From Podocnemis expansa (Eukaryota; Chordata; Testudines; Podocnemididae): a stretch of 64,000 nucleotides of DNA. Below, piece by piece: positions 43,577-54,618 of this stretch. The number at the start of each line of letters is the position of its first letter. Position 1 is the stretch's first letter. The notes under the pieces were generated by a model. The model made no database searches. It saw only the letters and a list, made by a program, of their open reading frames with translations, and was not told the DNA's origin. The stretch lies in contig ML681963.1 in NCBI GenBank assembly GCA_007922195.1, positions 53,605,902-53,669,901 on the forward strand, in the 5' to 3' direction. Both the position numbers and the translations under genes were made by a program.

Positions 43577-44373
43577 CAGGGGTGTCAAACTCATTTAATG
43601 TGGGGGAGCCACACTGGAATTCAGGACACCTGTTGAGGGCTGTATAGCCAGATGGATTCCCCAACACTTTCCCCCTCCATTTTCAGAGTGGCATGGGCTC
43701 CACCTACCCCTACCCAACCTCTCAGGCTCTCTGACACCTTCCCTTTCCCCTTACCTGTGAGCCTTCTTCCCCATGCTAGCTCCCAGACTCCTACCCTCCC
43801 CTATTCTCTTTCCCCAAATCTCTTGGTGGCAGGCAAAATATCAGTTTTTGTCACAGAGAGCCAGGCTGGGCTCCTGCCTCTTCACCTCCCAGCCCACTCA
43901 CTGCCAGTCATTCAGAATGTTGATCTTCGGTTGGCTCAGGCCCACCTGGCCTTTGATTGGCTTGTTCCCATATAAGCCCCAGCCAGTTTTTCCTTTTTTA
44001 TTTGTGATTCGTGCAGTGTGCTGTCAATCAAATTAGCATGCTGAATGACTGACAGTGAACAGTTGGAGTGGGCGGGCAGTGCAGCTGCTCTCCAGAGCCA
44101 GCTTAGCCTGCTGTGACTGAGACTCTGGTTGGTTGGCAGACCACAGCAGAGCCGAACGAAGAATGGCTGGAGTGCTTCCTTTGTTCCCCTATTCTGAGGC
44201 TCAGATCATGTGAGTGAGTGAGTCGGAAGCATGCCCTGCTGTGCCAGGAGCCTGTCTTTGGAGTTCACTGCTTCAAACAGCTTCTAGATGCAGCCCAGGC
44301 AACTGTTCTGTGGGCTGGATCAGCGCTCTTGGTGGGATTGATCCAGCCCGTGGGCCATGAGTTTGACACCTTG
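43577..44373 (+). mobile_element. hAT element (797 bp) with perfect TSD
   Basis: It starts CAGGGGTGTCAAACTCAT and ends ATGAGTTTGACACCTTG. ATGTAAAA on both sides (43569-43576, 44374-44381) is an exact 8-bp TSD. Non-coding. The decayed copy at 115-436 is the same family. Confidence 0.93.
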
Positions 44374-44439
44374 ATGTAAAAAGTAGATCAAACTTGGACA
44401 GTATATGGACAGAGCTTACTGTAGAGGAACTGGCTCTTT

Positions 44440-44863
44440 GGGTATGTCTACACTTACAATTTAGTTCGAATTAAGGAGGTTTAATTCAAACTAAATTAGT
44501 GCATGTCCATACTAGCTTTCATTAGTTCAAACTAAGGAAAGCCTAGTTTGAAGTTATAAAATCTCCCTTAAGTTCAAAATGATGGTTAATTTGAACTCAT
44601 TAGTTTGAATTAATACAATTTAGCTGTATTAATTGAAACTGTTAGTTCAAATTAACTACAGCTTGATTTTTCCCTATGCAAGAGCGCCCCTTACCTGATT
44701 CGAACTAGCATGTCCTGTGCATGGATATCCTAGTTCAAATTAGGGTTTCTAGGGTGGCCATGTTAATTCAGATTAACTTAATTTGAACTGATAATGATTA
44801 GTTTGAATTAAATTAGTTTGAATTCAGTTAATTCAAACTAAATTTCTAAGTGTAGACATAGCC
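44440..44863 (+). mobile_element. PIF/Harbinger-type MITE
   Basis: GGGTATGTCTACACTTACAATTTAG at the left and the complement of GGCTATGTCTACACTTAGAAATTTAG at the right form TIRs longer than 20 bp. TTT on both sides (44437-44439, 44864-44866) is a probable 3-bp TSD. The interior repeats TTAGTTTGAATTAA-type motifs. Non-coding. Confidence 0.88.
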
Positions 44864-45234
44864 TTTCAGAATAACCAAACCAGTCCCAAAATGTGTGATG
44901 CAATTTATAGTAAAAGCAATAAGATGTGTGCATGTATATAAATGATTTCTGCTTGGCTTTGGATCTGAGTGTACCCTACATTTCAGTATGATCAGTTCAG
45001 CATGGCTTTGGCCTATGCCAAAATAAAAAGACCAGAGTGATGCACCTGGAACTGAATTGAGTTCTTAGGAAGCCAAGTGGAGGAAGGACTCAAAGGGAAA
45101 TCCAGCAAGAATCTGTTTCACCTGATTCACAGTAGAGTGGAAATTGAATTTGATCTACAGAGTCTAGCTTAGTTAAAAGCAGAGCCCTTTATTTTTCAAT
45201 CACTAGACCCAATAATTATGTATTTATTTATTTG

Positions 45235-45280
45235 ATTTTATTCAAATACCACCTAGGAGCTGTAGTCATGTACTGGGACC
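45235..45280 (+). repeat. ancient L2-like repeat, left piece
   Basis: ACCACCTAGGAGCTGTAGTCATGTACTGGGACC is the opening of a conserved vertebrate interspersed repeat. It continues at 46431 after the solo LTR. Confidence 0.55.
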
Positions 45281-46430
45281 TGTAGCCAAATTCCGTGATT
45301 ACTTTTATATTTAGAATAGCCAATACAGAGATTTTAATAAACCCATCTGAAGGATTAGGGTTCTGGTCCAAATTTGACTACAGAAAATCAATACTGAAAT
45401 GTGCTTTTCCTGGAGGTGAGCAAAAGTATTCAGATATTAAGATTTTATAACAAGTCTTTTATTTGCTTATAGCATAAAGCATAGAATTAATAAGAGCACT
45501 GACTGATAAGTTCATAGTAGAATAACAAAAGAATACATAATAATGGAATTATTATGTCATGTTGAACCTATAATGAAATAACAAGATATACATCAATACA
45601 AATACAAACAAGTTTTTATGGTTAATAAAACAAATCCTATCCAGTTAATAGAACAAATTCTATACAGTTAATAGCAAGCTAAAGCAGATCACAAATTCAA
45701 ATGCAATTTAAACTTATACTCCATGAGGTATGATGAAAAGGTTTCAATTGGAGTGCAAAAACCTAACAACCTTGATATTTTAAACTAAAATAAAACAATA
45801 AAACCTATCTCAAAGAGAGTAAATTGGTGGGTGTGTGAGGATCTTTTTTTGAGAAAGTTGAATTCAGGCCTGATAAAATGGAAGCTTCAAATTATCTCCC
45901 AAATTCTACGATCTTAAATACCTTTCCTTACTTTTCTAAAAATAAACTTCATTATTTCATGCCCCCCTTTTCACCCAAATATGGATTTTAATCTTAAAGT
46001 TTAAAAATTATTGGATCAGGAGATTTACACATCTGATTGATGTGTTTTTCCTGCTAGAATATTCTCCTCACTTGTTTACAAAGTTTATGGTTTTTGTGGT
46101 GTTGAGGGTCTCACCTTTGAGTTGTTTTTCACTCCACCCTACCTCGTATGCCCCAGAAAGTTATACCTTTTATCCCGATAATATAACCATATTTTCACAG
46201 TTCCACTTCCTCATGTGCCAAGCTCCTCTGATTACAGGCCTGTTCATTTGTATAAAAGGTCTGTAGGCTTGCTTGGCATTTCAGCTTCTAATACAAAACT
46301 TATGTCAACTCACCTACTGTAACTAAACATAATATAAAAATCAAGATTTATAAAGAAAGATATACATATGGAGTAAGACAAAGGATAATATAGATATGCA
46401 AGCTAAATACAAGTATAGTCAAGGGCTACA
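45281..46430 (+). mobile_element. solo LTR, 1150 bp, AT-rich, with 4-bp TSD
   Basis: It starts TGTAGCC and ends GGCTACA (inverted ends). GACC occurs on both sides (45277-45280, 46431-46434). It splits an older repeat whose two halves join precisely when the LTR is removed. TATAAAAGG at about 46251 is a candidate core promoter in plus orientation, but orientation is not certain. No retroviral genes flank it. The AT-rich composition differs from the other LTRs here. Confidence 0.82.
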
Positions 46431-46990
46431 GACCCCATTGTGTCAGATGCTGCGCAAAAGAACAGTCAGTGCTCCACAGAACTTACAATCTATGTGTAAG
46501 ACCAGAGGCCACAAATGGATACAAGCAGCTACAGGGAAATAAAGAGATGATACAAGTCAGTATGACGGGCTGTGGTCTTAGCACAGCAGTCTAGTTGTCA
46601 AGTTCTTTGTAGGTATCACAAAAAAGGGGGCTTGAAGGAAAAGAATAATGTGACTTTCTGGATATTTATGAGCTCTTCACAAGCATGAGGGGTAAGATGG
46701 GATACAGTATCAAGGTGCTTGTTTGAATATCTAACAGGTGGGGGAGTGAGGCTGGCATTATGGGCTGATCAGAAGCAGGAGTCACTTGTAACTTTAATGA
46801 CAGATGGTGAGTTGGTTTGGGATAGGTCAAGAAGTGCCTTCAAAATGAAGACGTAGCTTTTGTTTGCTGCAACCAAGTAAGGGCAATAATGAAAGGCTGC
46901 ATGCTCAAAGCAATGGGCTAGGAAAATGGTCTTTATAGCAGCAGTCTGGGTCAATGCAAGTGGGGCCAGATTGATTTCCTCTTGAATACA
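46431..46990 (+). repeat. ancient L2-like repeat, right piece
   Basis: It continues from 45280: CCCCATTGTGTCAGATGCTG...CAGTCAGTGCTCCACAGAACTTACAATCTA, then ATGGATACAAGCAGC...CAAGCATGAGGG...GATCAGAAGCAGGAGTCAC...GGGCTAGGAAAATGGTCTTTA. I recognise it as a widespread reptile repeat; the L2 assignment is tentative. Confidence 0.55.
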
Positions 46991-47514
46991 TCTTGCAAAC
47001 CATTATTCAGTCTTAGTACACCAGTGTGTCTGATGCATAGTTCCTGTTAGGAAAGTTATCTCTGAAGATGGACGATGCTGTTCCTGAAAAACCTGCAATC
47101 ATAGCCAAAGAGCTAAGGCTCAGATCCTCAAGAACATTTAAGCAGCTAACTCCCGTGGGTTTCAGTAGGAGGTAGGCACCTAAGCACTTTTGAGGATCTG
47201 GGCCTCAGTGTCCAGTGTTCATCCAACATCCTGAGCAGTATGGAAAATCAGTGGGGCTGAACCCTTCTCAAAAAAATTAGCCTTAGAGAAGATAAAACAG
47301 TTGTGACAGTTGTTAGCAGCTACATATAGAGCCCTTAGGAGGTCCTAGTAACTTGGATTGTTCAGGGCACCCACTGTGATTAGAGTAGGAGGGGATTAAA
47401 TAAATACCTTGATGGAGTTTGGAAGCATTGAAGGGACCCTTAGGCAGCCTGATCAGGTAATGAGGTAATTAGATCACCAGCAGGGCAACACAAGAAAGAA
47501 AGAAAGAAAGCTGT
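46991..47514. other. unannotated DNA ending in a (GAAA)n run
   Basis: No gene seen. A short (GAAA)n run is at 47491-47511. Confidence 0.4.
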
Positions 47515-48175
47515 TGCAGTGGATCCCCTCTAGGCACTGCTTATCAAGACTCTGCCACAGCAGAGCCTACCCCAGTCTAGCCCAGGTCTCCATACCACTG
47601 TGCAGTCAGTTCCCAAATCCAGCTTCAGAGGATCTTGCCTCTGCTCTGCCTGGAACTCTCCTTTGTGAATCCCTCCCCCAGGAGGGTCCCAGGGAGTTCC
47701 TCCGTGGCCCAGAGACCTCTCACTCCAACTTCTAGTCAGAAGGGACTCTCAGACAGTATGGAAGTCAGAAGGGTTTATTAGCATTCAGGTTCACAGCATA
47801 GAAGTGGGCTAAAAGATTAACTAGAGGTTACAGCAGCAAATCCCAGAAGGAGTGGGGCCATGTTGAGGGGGTTCTTCCCCTTAGACCCCACCATAGCACT
47901 GTTCTTCTCTCCCCAGTTCATTGTCAGACCCATCCCCTAGTCCTTTGTCTTTTTCCCAGGCTGGGGGAACACCACCCCTTGGTCTTAACTGGCCACAGCT
48001 GTGCAAGTGGTAGGGAGGGGAATGGGGTCCAGATAAGGTCTGTCCACAAGCCCATGTGCCTTCCAGTGGTCCTTGTGATAATCACACACTCAGCTCCAGT
48101 TACCAAAATATATGAACAGAAAGCAAGAGAAACCGAGGCATCACCCACAACATCCTAAGAGAGTCTCCCCACTTC
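47515..48175 (-). repeat. AATAAA-bearing LTR-like repeat (same family as 17815-18433)
   Basis: Its reverse complement is collinear with 17815-18433. It contains GCTGAGTGTGTGATTATCACAAGGACCA, AAAGACAAAGGACTAGGGGATGGG and GCTGTGAACCTGAATGCTAATAAACCC (polyadenylation-type signal, plus-strand TTTATT at about 47776). Unnamed by me; LTR nature inferred from the AATAAA and copy structure. Confidence 0.6.
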
Positions 48176-48609
48176 ACCACAGCTGTATAAAAGACTGACT
48201 CAAGGAGCAAGATAGGGTTTCCATCCACCTGTTGCTACTCTGTATTGTAGCTGGGGCTTAAGGCAGAAACAAGAATAAATGCAATTGGGGAAAGGTATCC
48301 TAGTGAGTTGTGCGTGCTGTATAATTCATTGGGAGGGCTTACCAGCCTAGGTTTGTAGGAGCTGAAGTAAAAGGTCAATCACAAGTCCAAATATATTTAA
48401 ATGATGTCAGAGGGACTAAGAAGATTCACTAATAGGCAGAGAGGTGCCTCACTGAGAATGTTACAAACACAGTATTCTTGAGTAAGAATTCTGCCTAGCT
48501 AACCAGATGTTTTTCTGTATCTCTTTCCCTTTCTGCTTTTGTTATTGAGGCTATTTGCATGGAAACAAGAGCTTTGCTTGTAAAGTGTTTATCTGTTAAT
48601 ATCAATCAA

Positions 48610-48675
48610 TCAAATCATAGGGCTGGAAGGGACCTCGTGAGATCATCAAGTCCAACCCTATTGCCTATTCTAAAC
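48610..48675 (-). repeat. CR1 3' end fragment
   Basis: AATCATAGGGCTGGAAGGGACCTCGTGAGATCATCAAGTCCAACCC is the minus-strand CR1 3' end. It is preceded by an ATCA microsatellite-like tail. Confidence 0.8.
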
Positions 48676-49461
48676 TCAAGAGACCAACCTTCTCTCTCTG
48701 GCATAAAAAAATTATTTACATAGCATCCCACTGTGATATTCACCCTGTAATGAAAGCTTGTGATTTCCACTGGGGAAAACACATGGTTAATCATACAAAC
48801 AAACAAAAAAAGATTCTTTGTGGTTTACAGCATCTCTCTCTTCTACCAAAATTCAGGGCCCTTCGGAATCCCTTCTTATACACCTGTGACAATCACACCC
48901 ATCCCCGTTATCACATTAGTTGTCCCTTGAAATCTCTTGAAAAGTGGCCCAGTGCCACTTCCCCTTATGCTGGGGAAGAGGTTTTAGAAATGGGTGGGTT
49001 TGTGCCCACCCACCACTGTTCTTCAACAGGACCAAAATTCAGGGCACATGTGGGGTTTGTTGGTTACAGCAGGAACATGGGAGCCCAAAGTCTTAATATA
49101 GTTTAAATCACTCCTTTTCAATCCCTCTTTCATCTATTGTTAGAGCTAATCAGAAATTGTTTTGATAAACTTTTTTAGGTGAAAAATGCTGATTTCTGTC
49201 AAAACTAAACCTGTTTAACAAAAGATTGTTGGTTTTGATGAACCTCCCACGTGGAAGCAAAGTTCTGAAATTGTCACAATGTCCTGGTTTTGACACTTCT
49301 GAAACAAAAGGTTTTGGGGTTTTTGAGTCAAAGAAACTTTTGGTTTAGGAATTTTTTAAAATTCACAATAAAAGATTGTTTAAAAAAAGAAAAAAGTTCA
49401 AAATTAGAAGGAAACACTTCAAATTTAGCAAAGTGAAATGCTTTGTCTAACTTGAGCTGAT
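48676..49461. other. unannotated DNA
   Basis: No gene recognised; T-rich and A-rich stretches around 49150-49420. Confidence 0.4.
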
Positions 49462-49740
49462 ACACGAGGCATGTGGGAGTCCAGTGTTTAGAGCAGGAGA
49501 CACAGAAAGTATGAGCTTTATTCCCAGCTGTCCCATGGAGTCACTATATCACCCTGAAAAACAAACAATGAGTCAGGTGGCACTTTTAAGACTAGAAAAT
49601 TTATTTATCACATGAGCTTTTGATAAATAAATTCACCAGGCTTTAAAAGTGCCACCAGACTCCTTATTTGTTTTGCTGAACTAGACTAACACAGCCATCC
49701 CCTCGGACTGTGCTACCTCGGGCATGTTATTTAGGCCAGT
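49462..49740 (+). repeat. MIR-like core-SINE, interrupted
   Basis: GAGGCATGTGGGAGTCCAGTGTTTAGAGCAGGAGACACAGAAAGTATGAGCTTTATTCCCAGCTG is a core-SINE 5' half. The foldback element interrupts it, and it resumes with GTGCTACCTCGGGCATGTTA. Confidence 0.6.
49557..49705 (-). mobile_element. foldback element, copy 2
   Basis: On the minus strand it reads GGATGGCTGTGTTAGTCTAGTTCAGCAAAACAAATAAGGAGTCTGGTGGCACTTTTAAAG, followed by the inverted second arm. It is the same family as 18807-19016 and 56002-56157. The TSD is not clear in this copy. Confidence 0.72.
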
Positions 49741-50010
49741 GTATTTAAACCTGGGTTCTTAAATAAGGCAACTAACTCCACATTTAAACACCTAAATAAC
49801 AGTAATTTTCCTGATTTTCAGGTGTGCTGACTATCCACAGATGTCACTAAAGTGAATGAGAGCTACAGGTGCTCAGCAAACAGTGAAAATCAAGCCCCTT
49901 ATTTAGGTGCTTCAATATAGTGTTTAAACCCAAGGGGGATAGAGCGTCAATGGGCATGAACCCCAGAAATCAATGCAGTTTTACTGATTTGTACCAGCTG
50001 AGAATCTGGC

Positions 50011-51531
50011 CCAAGTTTTGGTTGAGTCTACGACTGATTTGGCCTGGTTTATCCCACTGATGCCAGGCCTTGTTTTTTCTGAGTGCAAAAATTCATGTGA
50101 AATTAAAACAAAGTAAAGATCCACTAGACCCATTTGATTTTTTTTTCTTTTTAATTTCCTTTTTCACAATGAGAGCTGACATCTATGTGCTGCCTGGGAT
50201 TGATGAGTATGTGCCAACCTCCAGCTGCAGGCACTGTCTCTTTGTGCATTAGGGATAAAAACTTTGTGTACAAGTGCCTTTAGAGAAAGAGAAAACAGAG
50301 GACAAATGAAGGCCTATGAGTTCTCATCCAAGAGAAGCTGCACAAAAGAAGAAGCTAATGTGGTGGAAAATGGCATGTCTGCAAAGTACCAAGGAGGACA
50401 ACACAATTTTAAGAGGTAGCAGACAGTAAATTGATTACAGCTTTTTTAAATTAAGGGTGTTAGGGGGCTCCGGGGGGGGGGGGAGTGGACAGGGAGTAAA
50501 AAGGAAATTTGTTGTAGTTAGACTCACTGTGCTTGGGAATCATCTGCAGTGTCTGGGTCCATTAAGCCAGTGTCTTACAGTGCCCTCAAAATGCAGAGAG
50601 AATTTTTCTGTATCGGGGACAGTCTGTTTTTCTAATCTCAAATGACCTTTAGCAAAGGAGGCTCCACAGGCAAGATGAATATTTACAATCCGAGTGTTCC
50701 ATGCTGCCATCCCTTTAATTGCAATTAAAGGTGTTGTCCTGGATCTAGTGAATGGCGTTCAGATTGATTTACATGGTCAAATGGCAGGTGGGTTTAAGGC
50801 AGTTATTGATTCTCGTATTGACAGTGGCATCATCTTCTCTATGAAATGAAAATGTAAGCAAAGGAGAGATTGGTTCTTAGCCCAAGGGATGTACAAAAAA
50901 TTGAGAAATGTGCTGGGTGGTAAGAGCCAGAATCTGTTTATGCTGGCTTTAAATCAAGGGCAATCCCATGATTGTTAGTCTGGATTCCCAACAGATCTCA
51001 TGCACATTGGAGCAAAGCAGGAATAACCTTAATAATTATTATAGATTTACACCTAATCTTATTAACATGAGCATCAGGCCTGCTCAAGTTTGGTAGAGTA
51101 AGTCTGGATTTATATGTGACCTCATGTAGATTAGTGTCGATCTGGAGTCACCTCAGAAGCGTTACTCTGCACTTCTGTCTGAATTTACTCTGTCAGTTTG
51201 GAATACCTCCAATACTTATTTGGCTTGGTATGTAATATTTTACAGCAATTTCAGTGGCAATTGTTAATTGATATTGACACAAAAGTTAAATTAGTAAATC
51301 CAATGCTATTGAAATCCATTCAGCTTTGCCAATCCATATCAATCCTTCCCTACATCACCCTCTGCTATTCCAGCCCTGAAACCGCCCTCCCCCCCCAAGC
51401 TCTGCAAAACCACCTCAATAACTCCCTCTAGCTACTCCAGCTGCTGCAGTTCTGTGTCACCACACAGTTCTGTCAATATACCTCAGCTGGCAGAATGCCC
51501 AGACCTGGTGATGCAGTTTGGCTAAACACTT
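50011..51531. other. unannotated DNA with possible regulatory segment
   Basis: No gene recognised. There is a G-run at about 50470-50482. 50640-50870 is repeat-free and contains a 20-bp palindrome. The remainder is ordinary AT-rich sequence. Confidence 0.4.
50712..50731. promoter_or_regulatory. 20-bp perfect palindrome with paired-homeodomain-type site
   Basis: CCTTTAATTGCAATTAAAGG equals its own reverse complement. Its core TAAT-TGCA-ATTA is two homeodomain half-sites in inverted orientation separated by four bases (P4-type spacing). Binding is inferred only from the motif. Confidence 0.45.
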
Positions 51532-52836
51532 AGAATCATAGAATCATAGAATCCTAGGGTTGGAAGGGACCTCATAGGTCATCTAGTCCAACCCCCTGCC
51601 AGAGGCAGGACCACTCCCACTTAAACCATCCCAGTCATGGTTTTGTGCAGCCGGGCCTTAAACATCTCCAAAGATGGAGACTCCACCACCTCCCTTGGGA
51701 GCTCATTCCAATGCTTCACCACTCTCCTAGTAAAAAAGTTTTTTCTAATATCCAGCCTCGACCTCCCTAACCGCAACTTGAGACCATTGCTCCTCGTTCT
51801 GTCTTCTGTTATTACGGAGAACAGTCGAGCTCCATCTTCCTTAGAGCATCCCTTCAAGTAGTTGAAGGTTGCTATCAAATCCCCCCTCAATCTTCTCTTC
51901 TGCAGACTAAATAAGCCTAATGCTTTCAGTCTTTCCTCATAGGGCTTGTGCTCCAGCCCTTTAATCATTTTGGTTGCCCTCCTCTGAACTCTCTCTAGCA
52001 TGTCCCTGTCCTTTTTGTAGTGGGGAGCCTAAAACTGAACACAGTATTCTAGATGTGGCCTCACCAGTGCAGAATAGAGGGGAAGGATCACATCCCTTGA
52101 TCTGCTGGTAATACTTCTTTTGATGCAGCCCAGTATGCCATTGGCCTTTTTGGCAGCAAGAGCACACTGCTGACTCATATCCAGCTTCCCATCCACCATG
52201 ACCCCCAGGTCCTTTTCTACACTGCTGCTACTTAGCTGAATGGTTCCCAGCCTGTAGCGGTACATGGGGTTTTTTCGTCCCACATGCAGGATTTTACACT
52301 TGTCCTTATTGAAGCTCATAAGATTTCTATTGGCCCACTGTTCCAATTTATCTAGGTCTCCCTGAATCCTGTCCTTGCCCTCCAACGTGTCTGCTGGTCC
52401 CCCCAGCTTGGTGTCATCCGCAAACTTACTGAGAATGCAGTCTATTCCATCATCCAGATCATTGATGAAAATGTTGAACAGAACCAGCCTCAGGACCGAC
52501 CCCTGGGGCACCCCAGTCGTGACTGGCTGCCAGCTAGACATGGAACCATTGATTCCTACATGCTGAAACCGCTGATCTAGCCAGTTTTCTATCCACCTTA
52601 TAGTCCACCTATCCAACCCATACTTCCTCAATTTGCCAGTGAGAATGCTGTGGGAAACTATATCAAAAGCTTTGCTAAAATCAAGGTATATGACATCAAC
52701 TGTTCTTCCTGCATCCAGAAAACCAGTCATCTGATCATAGAAGGAGATGAGATTGGTCAGGCATGATTTACCCTTGGTAAATCCATGCTGACTGTTCCTG
52801 ATCACTTTATTTTCCTCTAAGTGTTCGAGGATGGAT
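51532..52836 (-). mobile_element. CR1 LINE, 5'-truncated
   Basis: It begins at its 3' end with three ATAGAATC-type tail units (51532-51556) and the CR1 3' UTR, then RT coding sequence on the minus strand. It stops inside RT at 52836, where Harbinger sequence begins. The truncation point falls just upstream of [16 protein letters not shown]. Confidence 0.93.
51621..52836 (-). pseudogene. CR1 reverse transcriptase, C-terminal two thirds
   Basis: 52805-52029 carries [34 protein letters not shown] (first catalytic Asp), SGVPQG-type [23 protein letters not shown] and the active-site box [10 protein letters not shown]. One in-frame stop (TAG at 52029-52031, from a Trp codon that is TGG in the 58-kb copy) separates this from 52001-51621, the conserved C-terminal domain ([50 protein letters not shown] in family terms). 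The frame is unchanged across the stop, so there is a single nonsense change in this segment. The N-terminal endonuclease is absent. Confidence 0.92.
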
Positions 52837-53562
52837 TTTTATTTTGAAACAACAGCTGCTCCAGGCCTGCCGAGCACTGCACGGCCCAGGAGAAGAGCCC
52901 GCCTGAGCCGGGACGATATCCTGGCCGGCCTGCTGGAGAGCAGCCAACAGGCGACTGAGGCTACCCAGGCGTGGTGTGCCGAGCAGGCCAGCCACCAGGT
53001 TGCCGCTATCCGGCAGCTCCAGGACGCCACCGACACAGAAGAACACGTTGTGGCAGCCCTGGAGCGGCAGACAGTGGCGCTGGAACAGCAGGCGACTGCC
53101 CTCAACCACCAGGTAACCACCTTCGACCGCCAGGCGGCTGCCATTGACTGGCAGGAAATGGCCCTGGAAAATTTGCAGGCTGCGGTCCAGCAGATTGGGG
53201 ATCGCCTTCCTTCCCAGCAGGGGACAGACCCTGTCCCTCCCAGGGACCCAGCTGCCTCTCGACACTGGCGTCCCCGGACCCAGGGTGGCCTCGGAGAAGG
53301 CCGTGGGGCTGTCGGCCCTGCCCCAGGGGTGCCTCCCCCCCCATGTGCCCCCCAGTTGTCCCCAAAACACCACCCCACATCCCCTGTCCCAGTTCTGTAC
53401 CCCCACCCCACATCCCCTGTCCCAGTTCTGTGCCCCCACCCCACATCCCCTGTCTCAGTTCGAAGCCCCCACCCCACATGCCTGTGCCCCGAGTTCGAAG
53501 CCCCCAATCAACCCTTTCCTGTCTCCCCAGTTCCGCCTTCCCATATCCCCTTGCTTGTTTAA
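52837..53562 (+). pseudogene. Harbinger Myb-like accessory gene, C-terminal part
   Basis: RPRRRARLSRDDILAGLLESSQQ is followed by a heptad-like Gln/Ala-rich stretch (about residues 50-125: ALERQTVALEQQATALNHQ, EMALENLQAAVQQIGDRL), probably a coiled coil. The Pro-rich tail contains a 33-bp tandem repeat at 53375-53505. The N-terminal Myb/SANT DNA-binding domain expected in the second Harbinger protein is absent, cut off at the CR1 junction. In intact elements this protein helps bring the transposase to the nucleus and ends; that role is known of the family, not shown here. AATAAA at 53561-53566 overlaps the end. The start ATG in this frame lies in CR1 sequence, so it is an accidental start. Confidence 0.65.
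53375..53505 (+). repeat. 33-bp tandem repeat, about four units
   Basis: Units of the form CCCCACATCCCCTGTCCCAG followed by TTCTGTACCCCCA recur four times, the last diverged. Translated in the plus frame they give an 11-residue Pro/Ser/Val repeat. Confidence 0.85.
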
Positions 53563-53606
53563 TAAACACAGTTCACCCACATTGAGAGTTTATTGCATGT
53601 TTTATT
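53561..53606. promoter_or_regulatory. convergent polyadenylation signals
   Basis: AATAAA on the plus strand (53561-53566) and two AATAAA on the minus strand (plus-strand TTTATT at 53589-53594 and 53601-53606) lie within 46 bp, at the junction of the two converging Harbinger genes. The function is inferred. Confidence 0.6.
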
Positions 53607-53629
53607 GGGTTGGGGTGAGGGTATGGGTG

Positions 53630-54110
53630 GGTTGGGTGGGGGCTGGCTGGGGCAGAATGGAGGAGCAGGCTGTGTGGTGGGGTTCGCATGGCAATGTAAG
53701 TGCCATTGAGTATTCCCCCACTTGGAAAGCCCAGGGCAGCAAGACTGGCGATGATGTCCTGCAGCACTCCCAGGGTGACAAGGTGTGGCAGCAGGACCGT
53801 GCTGATGGCGTGGGTGACCTGCAGTGGCACTTCCCTGATGGTGGACATCTGGACACTGAAGACATGGGCAACAGACCTGTGGGACTCGGGAGTGGCCATT
53901 TTCCAGAGAGCGATGGCCACACTCTTGTCCACAGAGATGCTTGCCCTCACCACCGTGTCCCTTTGGCACAGGACTGGGGTGAGCTCGGCAATGAGGTGGG
54001 TGAAGGTCTCCCCACTAACCTAGAGGTTCCTCGTCCAGGACTTGTTGCTCCAGGTTCGCTGGAGAACCCGCTCCCACCAGTCTGTGCTGGTGCCCAGTGC
54101 CCAGATGGGC
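53630..54110 (-). pseudogene. Harbinger transposase, N-terminal half
   Basis: On the minus strand from about 54085: STDWWERVLQRTWSNKSW, a TAG stop, then GETFTHLIAEL, ISVDKSVAIALWKMATPESHRSVAHVF and VVTLGVLQDIIA-like text (here LVTLGVLQDIIASLAALGFP), ending near GGILNGTYIAMRTPPHS. This is the region of HARBI1-type nucleases leading into the first catalytic Asp box, where the usual D-G-T-H reads N-G-T-Y. The rest, including the other catalytic acids, is deleted and runs into 3' UTR. It cannot be active. Confidence 0.82.
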
Positions 54111-54618
54111 TGTGGCACAGAAGGGGACGGGAAGCTATCGGTGCTGTGAGGGCCGCAGAGACAATGGTCCAGGGCACAGCTCCAGGTTCATCAGTCTCAG
54201 GGAAAGTGTGTCCCACAGCAGGGCAACACCCTGCAGGCTAGCAGTGGGTCGACCAAGTGCTCGAGGATGGCATGGGAGCTGGGGAGCATCCATAGCCATC
54301 TCTCTTGCAACCTCTTAGGAGTCGCACTGGACAGGGAGGGACAGCCAGATTGTGCTTTTAGGTGATTGGCTGGCAACATGGGCACCAACATGGCCCAGTG
54401 AGCCAGCCATGTTGCCACACCTCCCATGCTGCCCCTCTCCTAAAATCAAAATAGCATGTCCACACAGAGGGCATGCTATTTCGATTTGAAGGGCTTCCCT
54501 TAATTCGAATTAACAAACTGTTAATTCAAATTAACATTGTGAAATAAGGATTTTATTTTGAAATGAATTATTTCAAAATGGGTTATTTCAAAATAACAGT
54601 TACCGTGTAGACATACCC

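Larger units (their letters stand above)
52837..54618 (+). mobile_element. PIF/Harbinger element remnant with both genes
   Basis: The right end is a Harbinger terminus (complement of GGGTATGTCTACACGG, ending at 54618), with subterminal TTATTTTGAAAT and TTAATTCGAATTAA motifs shared with the MITEs. Inside are a plus-strand Myb/SANT-like accessory gene fragment and a minus-strand transposase fragment, facing tail to tail. The left end is missing, replaced by CR1 at 52836. It is the only Harbinger copy in this window with coding remnants, and the likely source type of its MITEs. Confidence 0.8.

Noticed and set aside
53144..54241. 365-codon plus-strand frame
   Set aside because: It is largely antisense to the Harbinger transposase on the minus strand and continues out of the accessory gene in another frame; no family resemblance.
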